A DNA stretch of 64,000 nt, from the NCBI RefSeq assembly GCF_000385135.1, contig NZ_ARQM01000011.1, positions 558,001 through 622,000 of the forward strand, in the 5' to 3' direction. The notes under the pieces were generated by a model. It was not told the origin of the DNA, searched no databases, and saw only the letters and a list, made by a program, of their open reading frames with translations. This stretch comes from Promicromonospora sukumoe 327MFSha3.1. GTDB lineage: Bacteria; Actinomycetota; Actinomycetes; Actinomycetales; Cellulomonadaceae. Positions within the stretch are counted from its first letter, which is position 1, and every line of letters begins with the position of its first letter. Positions 52,023 through 59,704 of the stretch are shown here, piece after piece. Position numbers and translations under genes: made by a program.

Positions 52023-53368
52023 CGCGCCACCCCCTGTGTCCCGTCCTCCGCCCGGACGGCGTTCCCGCCGTCCGGCGCCGTGCCCTTGTGCCCGTCCGCA
52101 CCCGCACCCGCGCCCGTGCTCGTGCCCGGTACGGCGGCGTCGACCGGGACCCGTGCCCGCAGCGTCGTACCGCTGCCCGGCGTGGAGCTGACCGACAGGG
52201 TGCCACCCACCGACCGCACCCGGTCGCGCATCCCGGCCAGCCCGAACCCGTCGTCGACGTCGGGGCCGAAGCCCTGCCCGTCGTCGGCCACGGTGAGCGT
52301 CACCGCCCCGTCGGCCTGGGCCAGACGCACGCCGACGATCATCGCCCGCGCGTGCCGCCGGACGTTCGACAAGGCCTCCTGGGCCGCCCGCAGCAGCACC
52401 ACCTCGGTCGCCGGCGGCAGCGGCCCGACGCCGCTGGCCTCGAAGCTCACCACCTCGTTCGTCTCCAGGGCGTACCGCTCCGTGAGCCGCCCCAGCGCCT
52501 GCGGGAGCGAGGCGTCCTGCAGTGCCACGGGGGCGAAGGCAGCGACCAGCGCCCGGGCCTCGGCCAGGTTCTCGCGCGCCGTCTCCTCGACCACGCGCAG
52601 ACGTTCCCGCGCGCCGCCGTCGTCCCCGTGGTCCAGGGCCGCCGTCGCCGCCTGCGCCTGCATGACGACGCTCGTGAAGCCCTGGGCCAGCGTGTCGTGG
52701 ATCTCCCGGGCGAGGCGCTCGCGCTCGGCCACGACACCCGCCTCGTGGTTGGTCCGGGCCAGCTCCGCCTGCGCGGCACGCAGCTCGTCGAGCAGGCGCG
52801 CGTGCTCCTCGGCGCGCCGCATCGCGAGGTGGAACCAGAGCCCCAGCCCGATCGCGAACAGGAGCGTCACGAACATCTGCGGCACCACGTCGAGCACCAC
52901 GTCCGGCGCGAAGTCGTAGGCCGCGACGATACCGATCGTCACCGACACGGTGAGCGCCGCACAGCCCACCACGCCCTGCTTGATCGACTCCAGCAGCATC
53001 CACACCTGCGCGAACGCGATGAACATCAGGAACGTCGCCACGCCGGCCTGCGATACGGCCACCCCGGTGGCCAGCACCAGCACCACCAGGTAGGCCAGGG
53101 CCGGGCCCCGCTGCCGGGTGCGCGCCGCCCGGGCTCCCCACAGCAGGTACGCGATCACGAGCGCCGCCAGCGCCGCACAGGCCACCACGAGGTGCGTGCC
53201 GCGCGTGCCCTCCAGCACCAGGGCGGCCGCGGTGAGCGCGACGATCACGCCGAACGCCGCGTCCCACCACCGCACCTGCTGCTCCCACCCGGCGTACAGG
53301 AGATCGGCGGGGTCCCCGCCGCTCGCCGCGTCGTCGCGCCCTGCGCCGCGAGTTTCGTCAGCCGTCAT
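52019..53368 (-). CDS. NarL-family sensor histidine kinase
   Basis: This 449-residue membrane kinase has about five to six helices in residues 35-180. A HisKA_3 dimerisation domain carries H224 (AREIHDTLAQGF), and the HATPase domain shows AAQEALSNVRRHA, VADDGQGFG and GLAGMRDRV. There is no large external sensor loop, as in DesK-like or bacitracin-type kinases that sense membrane stress or an associated ABC exporter. The ATG at 53368 overlaps the end of the permease gene by 11 bases. Confidence 0.94.
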   Translation of the reverse strand: MTADETRGAGRDDAASGGDPADLLYAGWEQQVRWWDAAFGVIVALTAAALVLEGTRGTHLVVACAALAALVIAYLLWGARAARTRQRGPALAYLVVLVLATGVAVSQAGVATFLMFIAFAQVWMLLESIKQGVVGCAALTVSVTIGIVAAYDFAPDVVLDVVPQMFVTLLFAIGLGLWFHLAMRRAEEHARLLDELRAAQAELARTNHEAGVVAERERLAREIHDTLAQGFTSVVMQAQAATAALDHGDDGGARERLRVVEETARENLAEARALVAAFAPVALQDASLPQALGRLTERYALETNEVVSFEASGVGPLPPATEVVLLRAAQEALSNVRRHARAMIVGVRLAQADGAVTLTVADDGQGFGPDVDDGFGLAGMRDRVRSVGGTLSVSSTPGSGTTLRARVPVDAAVPGTSTGAGAGADGHKGTAPDGGNAVRAEDGTQGVAR

Positions 53369-54227
53369 CGTGTCGTCGCCACCGGAACGTCCGGGTGCCG
53401 ACCACGAGCGCCACCACCAGCCATGCCGCCAGTACAGCAGCAGTCGCACCGTGCTGCCAGGAGCCGGCCGGCTCCGCCGCCGCGAACGCCTCCGGCAGGA
53501 ACACCGACCGCATGCCCTGCGCGATCCACTTCAGCGGGAAGATCGACGACAGGTCGAGCATCCAGCCCGGCAGCTGCGTGACCGGGAAGAACACGCCCGA
53601 CGTGAACTGCAGCACCAGGAGCGGTGTCACCACCACGGCGCTCGCGGACCGGCCGGAGCGCGGCACCGACGAGTACGCGACGCCGCACACGGCGCCGGCC
53701 GCCGTCCCCAGCACGAACACCCACGCGAAGGTGATCCAGCGCGCCGGGTCCTCGGGCAGGGGCACGTCGAAGGCGACTGCCGCGACCGCGAGCAGCAGGG
53801 CGGTCTGTGCGAGCACCGTCACCAGCGACAGGAGCACCTTGCCCAGAAAGTACGACGTCGCGGGCAGCGGCGTGGCACGCAGCCGCTTGAGCGTCCCGTC
53901 GTCCCGCTCGACGGCGATCGACATCGCGAGCGTCTGGTAGGTCGAGAGCATGACGCCGGTCGCGATCATCCCGGGCAGGAAGTACTGCGCGAAGCTGACG
54001 CTGACGCCGTCCGAGACCACCGGGTCGTCGTCACCGAAGACCGCGGAGAAGATCGCGAGCATGATGATCGGGTACGCGAACCCGAAGACCATCGAGTCGC
54101 GTTCGCGGAGGAACTGCAGCAGCTCCACGCCGCCGCGCACCAGGCCGAGCCGAAGCGTGCCGGGCAGTCGCCTGGCGGTGCTCGCCCCGGTCCGGGCAGT
54201 CCTGCTCGTCGCAGCAGCCGTGCTCAT
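53358..54227 (-). CDS. ABC-2 type exporter permease
   Basis: This 289-residue protein has six membrane segments and the ABC-2 signature area (FTSGVFFPVTQLPGWMLDLSSIFPLKW) near residues 205-235. It should form the channel of the exporter with the ATPase encoded just before it. The start ATG 54227 shares one base with the ATPase stop. Substrate unknown; such systems move drugs, antibiotics or lipids out of the cell. Confidence 0.93.
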   Translation of the reverse strand: MSTAAATSRTARTGASTARRLPGTLRLGLVRGGVELLQFLRERDSMVFGFAYPIIMLAIFSAVFGDDDPVVSDGVSVSFAQYFLPGMIATGVMLSTYQTLAMSIAVERDDGTLKRLRATPLPATSYFLGKVLLSLVTVLAQTALLLAVAAVAFDVPLPEDPARWITFAWVFVLGTAAGAVCGVAYSSVPRSGRSASAVVVTPLLVLQFTSGVFFPVTQLPGWMLDLSSIFPLKWIAQGMRSVFLPEAFAAAEPAGSWQHGATAAVLAAWLVVALVVGTRTFRWRRHDDG

Positions 54228-55123
54228 CACGCCGCCTCCTCGGTGTCGATGGTGCTCTCGCCGATCAGGGACAGGTACACGTCCTCGAGCGTCGGGCGGG
54301 TCACGGACAGGCCGGGCACCTCGCCGTCCGGCCCGGCGGCGGCGATCAGGCGCGCGACGGCGGCCGTCGGCCGGTCGGTCCGCTCGGTGCGGCGCACGCC
54401 CTCGTCGTCCCACGCGACGACCGGGGTGCGGGCCCCCGGCCCGCCGAGCGTCTCGGGCGTGCCCTCGGCGACCACGACGCCGTCGCGCACGACGACCACG
54501 CGGTCCGCGAGCTGCGCGGCCTCGTCGAGGTAGTGGGTGGTCAGCAGGATCGTGGTGCCGTCGTCGCGCAGGCCGGTCACGAGGTCCCAGAAGGAGCGCC
54601 TGGCCTCCGGGTCGAACCCCGTCGTGGGTTCGTCCAGGAAGAGCAGCTCGGGTCGGCCCACGATCCCGAGGGCCACGTCGAGCCGCCGCCGCTGGCCGCC
54701 GGACAGCCCGCGCGTCCGCGCCCTGGCCTTCTCCGCGAGCCCGACGGCGGCGATGACCTCGCCGGGGTCGCGCGAGCCGGGGTACGCGGCGGCGGTGGAG
54801 CGCACCTTCTCCAGGACCGTGAGCTCGCTCAGGTCCCTCGAGTCCTGCATGACCACGCCGATGCGGGCCCGCCAGGCGCGGCCCGCGTGCCGGGGGTCCT
54901 CGCCGAGCACGGTGACGTCGCCGTCGTCCCGGTCGCGGAACCCCTCGAGGATCTCGACGGTGGTGGTCTTTCCGGCCCCGTTGGGGCCAAGCACCGCCAC
55001 GATCTCACCGTGGGCGACGTCGAGGTCCAGCCCGGCCACGGCGTCCTTGAACCCGGTACGGGCGGTGCCGTACCGCTTGCGGAGGCCGCGTACCCGCACG
55101 GCCGACGATCCGGTTGTCTCCAT
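54227..55123 (-). CDS. ABC exporter ATPase (DrrA-like)
   Basis: This is a 298-residue nucleotide-binding subunit. Walker A is GPNGAGKT (46-53), the Q-loop VMQDS, the signature LSGGQ (140-144) and Walker B LFLDEP (161-166). The H-loop is LTTHY. The C-terminal extension resembles DrrA-type ATPases. It is first in a - strand operon ATPase-permease-histidine kinase-response regulator with overlapping genes throughout. The 228 bases upstream separate it from the divergent tRNA-Trp and should contain its promoter; I found no clear boxes. Confidence 0.95.
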   Translation of the reverse strand: METTGSSAVRVRGLRKRYGTARTGFKDAVAGLDLDVAHGEIVAVLGPNGAGKTTTVEILEGFRDRDDGDVTVLGEDPRHAGRAWRARIGVVMQDSRDLSELTVLEKVRSTAAAYPGSRDPGEVIAAVGLAEKARARTRGLSGGQRRRLDVALGIVGRPELLFLDEPTTGFDPEARRSFWDLVTGLRDDGTTILLTTHYLDEAAQLADRVVVVRDGVVVAEGTPETLGGPGARTPVVAWDDEGVRRTERTDRPTAAVARLIAAAGPDGEVPGLSVTRPTLEDVYLSLIGESTIDTEEAA

Positions 55124-55351
55124 GTCCCGAGCATGCTCCGCGGGGCACCTCCGGCGGGACGCCCGTTCGGCTGCATCTCGTGTCCGTCGTCCGGTGGACA
55201 GCGCTCACCCGGTGACCTGCGAGGGGCCCCGGGGAACGAGTTCGACCTACGGCGCTGGGTACCGTACAGTTGTGCCTCGGTGATCGAAGCTCACCTGATG
55301 CGGCGTGCCTCTCCAGGGCACGCGGTGGTCAGGACCGGGTAACGAACACAT

Positions 55352-55427
55352 AGGGTAGTGGCGCAATTGGTAGCGCAGCGGTCTCCAAAACCGCAGGTTG
55401 CAGGTTCGAGTCCTGTCTACCCTGCCA
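55352..55427 (+). tRNA. tRNA-Trp (CCA) with encoded 3' CCA
   Basis: The cloverleaf has acceptor AGGGTAG/CTACCCT, D-arm GGCGCAATTGGTAGCGC, anticodon stem GCGGT/ACCGC with loop CTCCAAA (anticodon CCA) and T-arm GCAGGTTCGAGTCCTGT. Discriminator G is at 55424 and CCA at 55425-55427. The position before secE is conserved in actinobacteria. Confidence 0.97.
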
Positions 55428-55528
55428 GCGTGAACCCCAGCGGGGCCGCGCGCAGCGGGCCCACGTGAGTGGACCTGGAACGGCAGTCCGCGCCGCCCGG
55501 CGCGCCGGGCCACAGGAGTGGGGTAGCA

Positions 55529-55774
55529 GTGAGCGACACCGAGGTGATCCAGAGCGCCGCGGAGCGTCCGAGCAAGGGCGGCGGCAACATCTTCGCCCGG
55601 ATCGCGCTCTTCGTGCGCCAGGTGGTGGCCGAGCTCAAGAAGGTCGTCTCGCCGACGCGCTCCGAGCTCATCACGTACACGACCGTCGTGCTCGTCTTCC
55701 TGGTCGTCGTCATGATCTTCGTGGTGGCCCTGGACTACGCCTTCGGCATGCTGGCCGGCTGGGTCTTCGGCTGA
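55529..55774 (+). CDS. secE: Preprotein translocase subunit SecE
   Basis: This 81-residue protein has one C-terminal membrane helix (TYTTVVLVFLVVVMIFVVALDYAF) preceded by the conserved amphipathic segment VRQVVAELKKVVSPTRSEL. It is an essential subunit of the SecYEG channel. GTG 55529 is chosen because AGGAG lies about 10 bases upstream; the longer frame starts inside the tRNA spacer. Confidence 0.95.
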   Translation: MSDTEVIQSAAERPSKGGGNIFARIALFVRQVVAELKKVVSPTRSELITYTTVVLVFLVVVMIFVVALDYAFGMLAGWVFG

Positions 55775-55913
55775 TCGTCCCTCTCGGAGACGACGGCTGA
55801 GGCGGTCGTCGGCGGGCCCGTCGGACGGGCCTCACGCCGGTCCGGGTGCGCCGGACCAACACATGCGGCACGCTGCGCAGTACTTCGCTGTGATCGTTCT
55901 CGCCCGTCGCTGA

Positions 55914-55944
55914 TTGTCCCTTCGCGGTACTTTCGCGCGACAAT
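55914..55944 (+). promoter_or_regulatory. Possible promoter or dyad in the secE-nusG gap
   Basis: The 249-base gap between secE and nusG holds TTGTCC (55914-55919) and GACAAT (55939-55944), 19 bases apart. These also form the arms of an inverted repeat ATTGTC/GACAAT. A GC hairpin (GGCCCGT/ACGGGCC) lies near 55815-55832. An internal nusG promoter is plausible but the spacing is longer than ideal. Confidence 0.3.
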
Positions 55945-56023
55945 GGCCGGACACAGCTCGTAGAAGTACGCACACCCGTGCCGGGCGCAGCCCCGGCGCA
56001 CGAAGAGAAAGCAGGTTCGTTTC

Positions 56024-56842
56024 GTGTCCCAGGACTCTCTGGACCAGACGGAGAACGTCTCGCCGGCCGACGGCGACGAGACGGCCGTCGACGCGCCCCT
56101 GGACGCCGAGAACGCTGACGTGCCTGCGGACGCCGAGACCCCGGCCGAGACCGTCGAGGACGAGGTCGAGGACGACGTCGCCGACGAGCGCCCCGCTGAC
56201 GCCGACGGCGACGTCATCGTGGACGAGGTCGAGGAGTTCAAGCGAACCCTCCGCGGCCAGTTCGGCGACTGGTACGTCATCCACTCGTACGCGGGTTACG
56301 AGAAGCGCGTGAAGACCAACCTCGAGAACCGCATCCAGAGCCTGAACATGGAGGACTACATCTTCCAGGTCGAGGTTCCGATGGAAGAGGTCGCCGAGAT
56401 CAAGAACGCGCAGAAGAAGATCGTGAGCCGGGTGCGCATCCCGGGTTACGTCCTCGTGCGCATGGACCTGACCGACGAGTCGTGGGGCGCCGTGCGGCAC
56501 ACCCCGGGCGTCACGGGCTTCGTCGGGCACACCCACCAGCCCGTGCCGCTGAGCTTCGACGAGATCTACTCGATGCTCGCGCCGTCGATGCTGCCGCAGG
56601 CCGGCCAGCAGGTCGGCCAGCAGGCACCTGGTGGCGGCACCATCACCAGCTCCGGCAAGGCTCCGGTCCACGTGGACTTCGAGGTCGGCGAGTCGGTGAC
56701 CGTCACGGACGGTCCGTTCGACACGCTGCCCGCCTCGATCTCCGAGATCAACGTCGAGGCCCAGAAGCTCAAGGTCCTCGTCTCCATCTTCGGCCGGGAG
56801 ACCCCGGTCGAGCTGGGGTTCAACCAGGTCGCCAAGATCTGA
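56024..56842 (+). CDS. nusG: Transcription termination/antitermination factor NusG
   Basis: This 272-residue NusG has a long acidic N-terminal extension (about 1-75, rich in Glu, Asp and Ala) typical of actinobacterial NusG. The NGN domain ([20 protein letters not shown], about 83-190) and the KOW domain follow ([23 protein letters not shown], about 222-272). It couples RNA polymerase, ribosome and Rho. GTG start at 56024 with GAGAAAGCAGG-type upstream sequence. It is followed by rplK and rplA. Confidence 0.96.
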   Translation: MSQDSLDQTENVSPADGDETAVDAPLDAENADVPADAETPAETVEDEVEDDVADERPADADGDVIVDEVEEFKRTLRGQFGDWYVIHSYAGYEKRVKTNLENRIQSLNMEDYIFQVEVPMEEVAEIKNAQKKIVSRVRIPGYVLVRMDLTDESWGAVRHTPGVTGFVGHTHQPVPLSFDEIYSMLAPSMLPQAGQQVGQQAPGGGTITSSGKAPVHVDFEVGESVTVTDGPFDTLPASISEINVEAQKLKVLVSIFGRETPVELGFNQVAKI

Positions 56843-56917
56843 TTCGTCCGTACCCCAGCACTTGCAACCGGGTCATCGCCCACGGCGTAGGCCCATCCAA
56901 CAGAAGGTAGTGAACGC

Positions 56918-57349
56918 ATGCCCCCGAAGAAGAAGGTCTCCGGCCTCATCAAGCTGCAGATCCAGGCCGGCGCCGCGACGCCGGCTCCGCCGATCGGCCC
57001 CGCGCTGGGTCAGCACGGCGTGAACATCATGGAGTTCTGCAAGGCGTACAACGCGGCGACCGAGTCGCAGCGTGGCAACGTCATCCCGGTCGAGATCACC
57101 GTGTACGAGGACCGCTCGTTCACCTTCATCACCAAGACGCCGCCGGCCGCCGAGCTGATCAAGAAGGCCGCCGGTGTGGCCAAGGGCTCCGCGACGCCGC
57201 ACACGGTCAAGGTCGCCTCGATCACCAAGGACCAGGTCCGCGAGATCGCGACGACCAAGCTTCCTGACCTGAACGCGAACGACCTCGACGCCGCGTCGCT
57301 GATCATCGCGGGCACCGCCCGCTCGATGGGCATCACCGTTTCCGAGTGA
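56918..57349 (+). CDS. rplK: 50S ribosomal protein L11
   Basis: This is a 143-residue L11. The N-terminal [18 protein letters not shown] and [19 protein letters not shown] carry the proline-rich thiostrepton-region residues, and the C-terminal RNA-binding domain ends [12 protein letters not shown]. It forms the GTPase-associated centre with 23S rRNA. It starts 75 bases after nusG with GAAGGTAG upstream of the ATG. Confidence 0.98.
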   Translation: MPPKKKVSGLIKLQIQAGAATPAPPIGPALGQHGVNIMEFCKAYNAATESQRGNVIPVEITVYEDRSFTFITKTPPAAELIKKAAGVAKGSATPHTVKVASITKDQVREIATTKLPDLNANDLDAASLIIAGTARSMGITVSE

Positions 57350-57428
57350 TCCCCCCGGGGCTTCCGCCCCGGACGAACCACCACCAGTGGCAGGGCCGGT
57401 CGGCCCGCTACGACCACAAGGAGAGAAC

Positions 57429-58145
57429 ATGGCAAAGCGCAGCAAGGCGTACCTCGCCGCCGCGGAGAAGATCGACAGCGAGAACCTGTACTCGCCGCTC
57501 GAGGCCATCCGCCTGGCCAAGGACACCGCCACGGTCAAGTACGACGCCACCGTCGAGGTCGCGTTCCGGCTGAGCGTGGACCCCCGCAAGGCGGACCAGA
57601 TGGTCCGTGGCACGGTCAACCTGCCGAACGGCACGGGTAAGACCGCCAAGGTCATCGTGTTCGCCAACGCCGCCAAGGCGGAGGAGGCCCGTGCGGCCGG
57701 TGCCGACGAGGTCGGTGGCGACGAGCTGATCGAGAAGGTGGCCGCCGGCTACACCGACTTCGACGCGGCTGTCGCCACGCCGGACCTCATGGGCAAGGTC
57801 GGTCGCCTCGGTAAGGTCCTCGGCCCCCGCGGTCTCATGCCGAACCCGAAGACCGGCACCGTGACGATGGACGTGACCAAGGCTGTCACCGACATCAAGG
57901 GCGGCAAGATCGAGTTCCGCGTCGACAAGCACGCGAACCTGCACTTCATCATCGGCAAGGCTTCGTTCTCCGAGGCCCAGCTGCTGGAGAACTACGTCGC
58001 CGCGCTCGACGAGGTCCTGCGCCTCAAGCCGTCGTCGTCGAAGGGTCGCTACATCAGCAAGGCGACCATGACCACCACGATGGGCCCCGGCATCCCGCTG
58101 GACCAGAGCAAGACCACCAAGCTTCTCGAGGAGCTCTCGGCCTGA
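57429..58145 (+). CDS. rplA: 50S ribosomal protein L1
   Basis: This 238-residue L1 shows the signature region [26 protein letters not shown]-type segment around residues 120-145. It binds 23S rRNA at the E-site stalk and in many bacteria represses the rplK-rplA mRNA. The ATG at 57429 has AAGGAGAG upstream. The unit closes with the clearest intrinsic terminator of the window. Confidence 0.98.
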   Translation: MAKRSKAYLAAAEKIDSENLYSPLEAIRLAKDTATVKYDATVEVAFRLSVDPRKADQMVRGTVNLPNGTGKTAKVIVFANAAKAEEARAAGADEVGGDELIEKVAAGYTDFDAAVATPDLMGKVGRLGKVLGPRGLMPNPKTGTVTMDVTKAVTDIKGGKIEFRVDKHANLHFIIGKASFSEAQLLENYVAALDEVLRLKPSSSKGRYISKATMTTTMGPGIPLDQSKTTKLLEELSA

Positions 58146-58169
58146 TCCGAGCGCCCCGAAAGCGCAGAG

Positions 58170-58204
58170 AGGCCCGCATCCCGCAAGGGATGCGGGCCTT
58201 TTTG
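58170..58204 (+). terminator. Intrinsic terminator after rplA
   Basis: AGGCCCGCATCCC pairs with GGGATGCGGGCCT around GCAA and is followed directly by a run of T (58199-58203), the classic Rho-independent form. It separates the ribosomal protein unit from the protease cluster. Confidence 0.97.
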
Positions 58205-58225
58205 AATTTTCATCAGGATCATGTA

Positions 58226-58255
58226 TCGAACCGGGTGGTCCCACCTCTTGTCTGA
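58226..58255 (+). promoter_or_regulatory. Candidate ECF-type promoter of the sigma/protease unit
   Basis: TCGAACC (58226-58232) and GTCTGA (58250-58255), with 17 bases between, resemble RpoE-type promoters (GAAC... and TCTGA). It lies about 46 bases before the sigma gene start codon. If real, it suggests the sigma factor transcribes its own unit. Confidence 0.4.
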
Positions 58256-58300
58256 TGGGCGGCAGGAAGCCGACGTGAGCCGAGGAGAGAGGAGTGCCTG

Positions 58301-59053
58301 ATGGGCACTGTTTTCTCCCTCCCCGGATCCGTGTGCTCGGCCGTAGACTCGGTTGGTCCAAGCGCTCCACGTCCGGCACGCGACGTGGAAACATCCGCCA
58401 GCAGAGAATCCCGTGGTGCAATGACAGGATCAAGGGAGGCCCTGCCCGACGTCGACGGGTCCGGTCTCACGCTCGGTGATCGCGCGGCGATCGCCCTGAC
58501 CGAGTACCGCGCCGGAAACCACCAGGCGCTCGGCGACCTGGTGCGCGAGGCGACGCCGCTGCTGTGGCACACGGTCCGCGCGCAAGGGGTCGACCGCGAT
58601 GCCGCGGACGACGTCGTGCAGAGCACCTGGGTCGCGTTGGTACGCCACGCCGAGTCGATCGCCGAGCCGAAGGCCGTGCTGAAGTGGCTGCTGGTCACCG
58701 CGAAGCGCGCTGCCTGGGAGGCGGTGCGCAAGCACCGTGACGACGAGAAGCGCCGTACCGAGCTGCCGGACGACAGCCCTGAGCATCCGATGGCTCTCCC
58801 CGCGAACGACCCGCCCCCGGACGCCGAGGTGCTGCGCGACGAGCGCGACCGCATCCTCTGGACGTCCCTCCAGAAACTTCCCGGACGCTGCCAGGAGCTG
58901 CTGCGTCTGGTGTCGCTCGCCGACCGGCCGGACTACCGGTACATCTCGGCGGCGATCGGAATGCCGATGGGTTCCATCGGTTCGACTCGTGGCCGCTGCT
59001 TGGCGAAGCTGCGCACCATCCTCGATGAGCAAGGGGACTTCTCGTGGACCTGA
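58301..59053 (+). CDS. ECF-type RNA polymerase sigma factor of the protease cluster
   Basis: This is a 250-residue sigma-70-like factor. Sigma-2 covers about 60-135 (DLVREATPLLWHTVRAQGVDRDAADDVVQSTWVALV), and sigma-4 about 185-245 (LQKLPGRCQELLRLVSLADRPDYRYISAAIGMPMGSIGSTRGRCLAKL). ATG 58301 has GAGAGGAG 7 bases upstream; ATG 58421 would trim a non-conserved N-terminal tail and is the alternative. It overlaps the next gene by 10 bases. No zinc-type anti-sigma gene is adjacent, so the downstream small protein is the best candidate partner. Confidence 0.92.
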   Translation: MGTVFSLPGSVCSAVDSVGPSAPRPARDVETSASRESRGAMTGSREALPDVDGSGLTLGDRAAIALTEYRAGNHQALGDLVREATPLLWHTVRAQGVDRDAADDVVQSTWVALVRHAESIAEPKAVLKWLLVTAKRAAWEAVRKHRDDEKRRTELPDDSPEHPMALPANDPPPDAEVLRDERDRILWTSLQKLPGRCQELLRLVSLADRPDYRYISAAIGMPMGSIGSTRGRCLAKLRTILDEQGDFSWT

Positions 59054-59604
59054 CGCCGGAACCCAACCAGGACGACGAGGCCGTGGGGCACCTCTCGTTC
59101 GACCCGAAGGGCGTGCTGGACGCCGAGGACGGCGCCGTGCTGACCCGGCTCGCGCGCGCGGTCGGGGCCGTGGACCCGGTGCCGGAGGGGCTCGTCGAGC
59201 GGTCGCTGTTCGCGATCACGCTGGCGGGTCTCGAGGCCGACATGATGGAGGCCGTCTACCTCGACGCTCCGCTCGCGGGCGTCCGGGGGGCCGCCGCGGC
59301 GGCCCGGGCCGACGACGCCGCGCCCGCCGAGGCGAAGACCATCACCTTCACGCACGACTCGCTGACCGTGATGATCACGCTGTCCCCGTCCGCCGGCGGA
59401 CGGGTCCGGATCGACGGCTGGGCCGCACCCGCGGCCGGGCTGGACGTGGAGCTGCACCGCCCCGGGGTCGACGTCGTCACGACGGCCTCCGACGAGGACG
59501 GCCGGTTCGCCTTCGACTCGGTGGAGCGCGGGCGCGCGAGCCTGGTCGTCCGCCGCACCGACGGCGGTGGCGGCGCCGTGAGCACGCCGATCATCGAGCT
59601 GTGA
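59044..59604 (+). CDS. Small sigma-partner protein with carboxypeptidase-regulatory-like beta sandwich
   Basis: This 186-residue soluble protein starts at GTG 59044 inside the end of the sigma gene. The N-terminal half is helical and contains DPVPEGLVERSLFAITLAG, which in my recollection is common in small proteins beside actinobacterial sigma factors of this type. The C-terminal half (about 95-186) looks like a transthyretin/carboxypeptidase regulatory-like sandwich (GLDVELHRPGVDVVTTASDEDGRFAFDSV). No zinc or catalytic motif. Binding of the sigma factor, as a non-classical anti-sigma, or of the proteases is inference. Confidence 0.82.
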   Translation: MDLTPEPNQDDEAVGHLSFDPKGVLDAEDGAVLTRLARAVGAVDPVPEGLVERSLFAITLAGLEADMMEAVYLDAPLAGVRGAAAAARADDAAPAEAKTITFTHDSLTVMITLSPSAGGRVRIDGWAAPAAGLDVELHRPGVDVVTTASDEDGRFAFDSVERGRASLVVRRTDGGGGAVSTPIIEL

Positions 59605-59607
59605 ACC

Positions 59608-59631
59608 GCTGAACTGCTGAACTGCTGAACT
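59608..59631 (+). repeat. Three perfect 8-base direct repeats
   Basis: GCTGAACT is repeated three times without spacing, four bases after the stop of the small sigma-partner gene and 74 bases before the subtilisin gene. It could be slippage-prone filler or a protein-binding array in the leader of the subtilisin mRNA; nothing else supports either. Confidence 0.75.
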
Positions 59632-59704
59632 ACCGAGTGTTTGATCTGGCCGAGGGGCGCGGCGGGATCTGTCGAGCAATCGTCGTCGATGGAGAGGTAT
59701 TGCT

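Noticed and set aside
55124-55351. Hidden gene in the 228-base gap between the ABC ATPase and tRNA-Trp
   Set aside because: No frame with a ribosome site and plausible composition; it should hold the divergent promoters.
58301-58420. Alternative sigma start at ATG 58421
   Set aside because: The first 40 residues look non-conserved, but only ATG 58301 has a well-placed ribosome site; kept as an alternative, not preferred.
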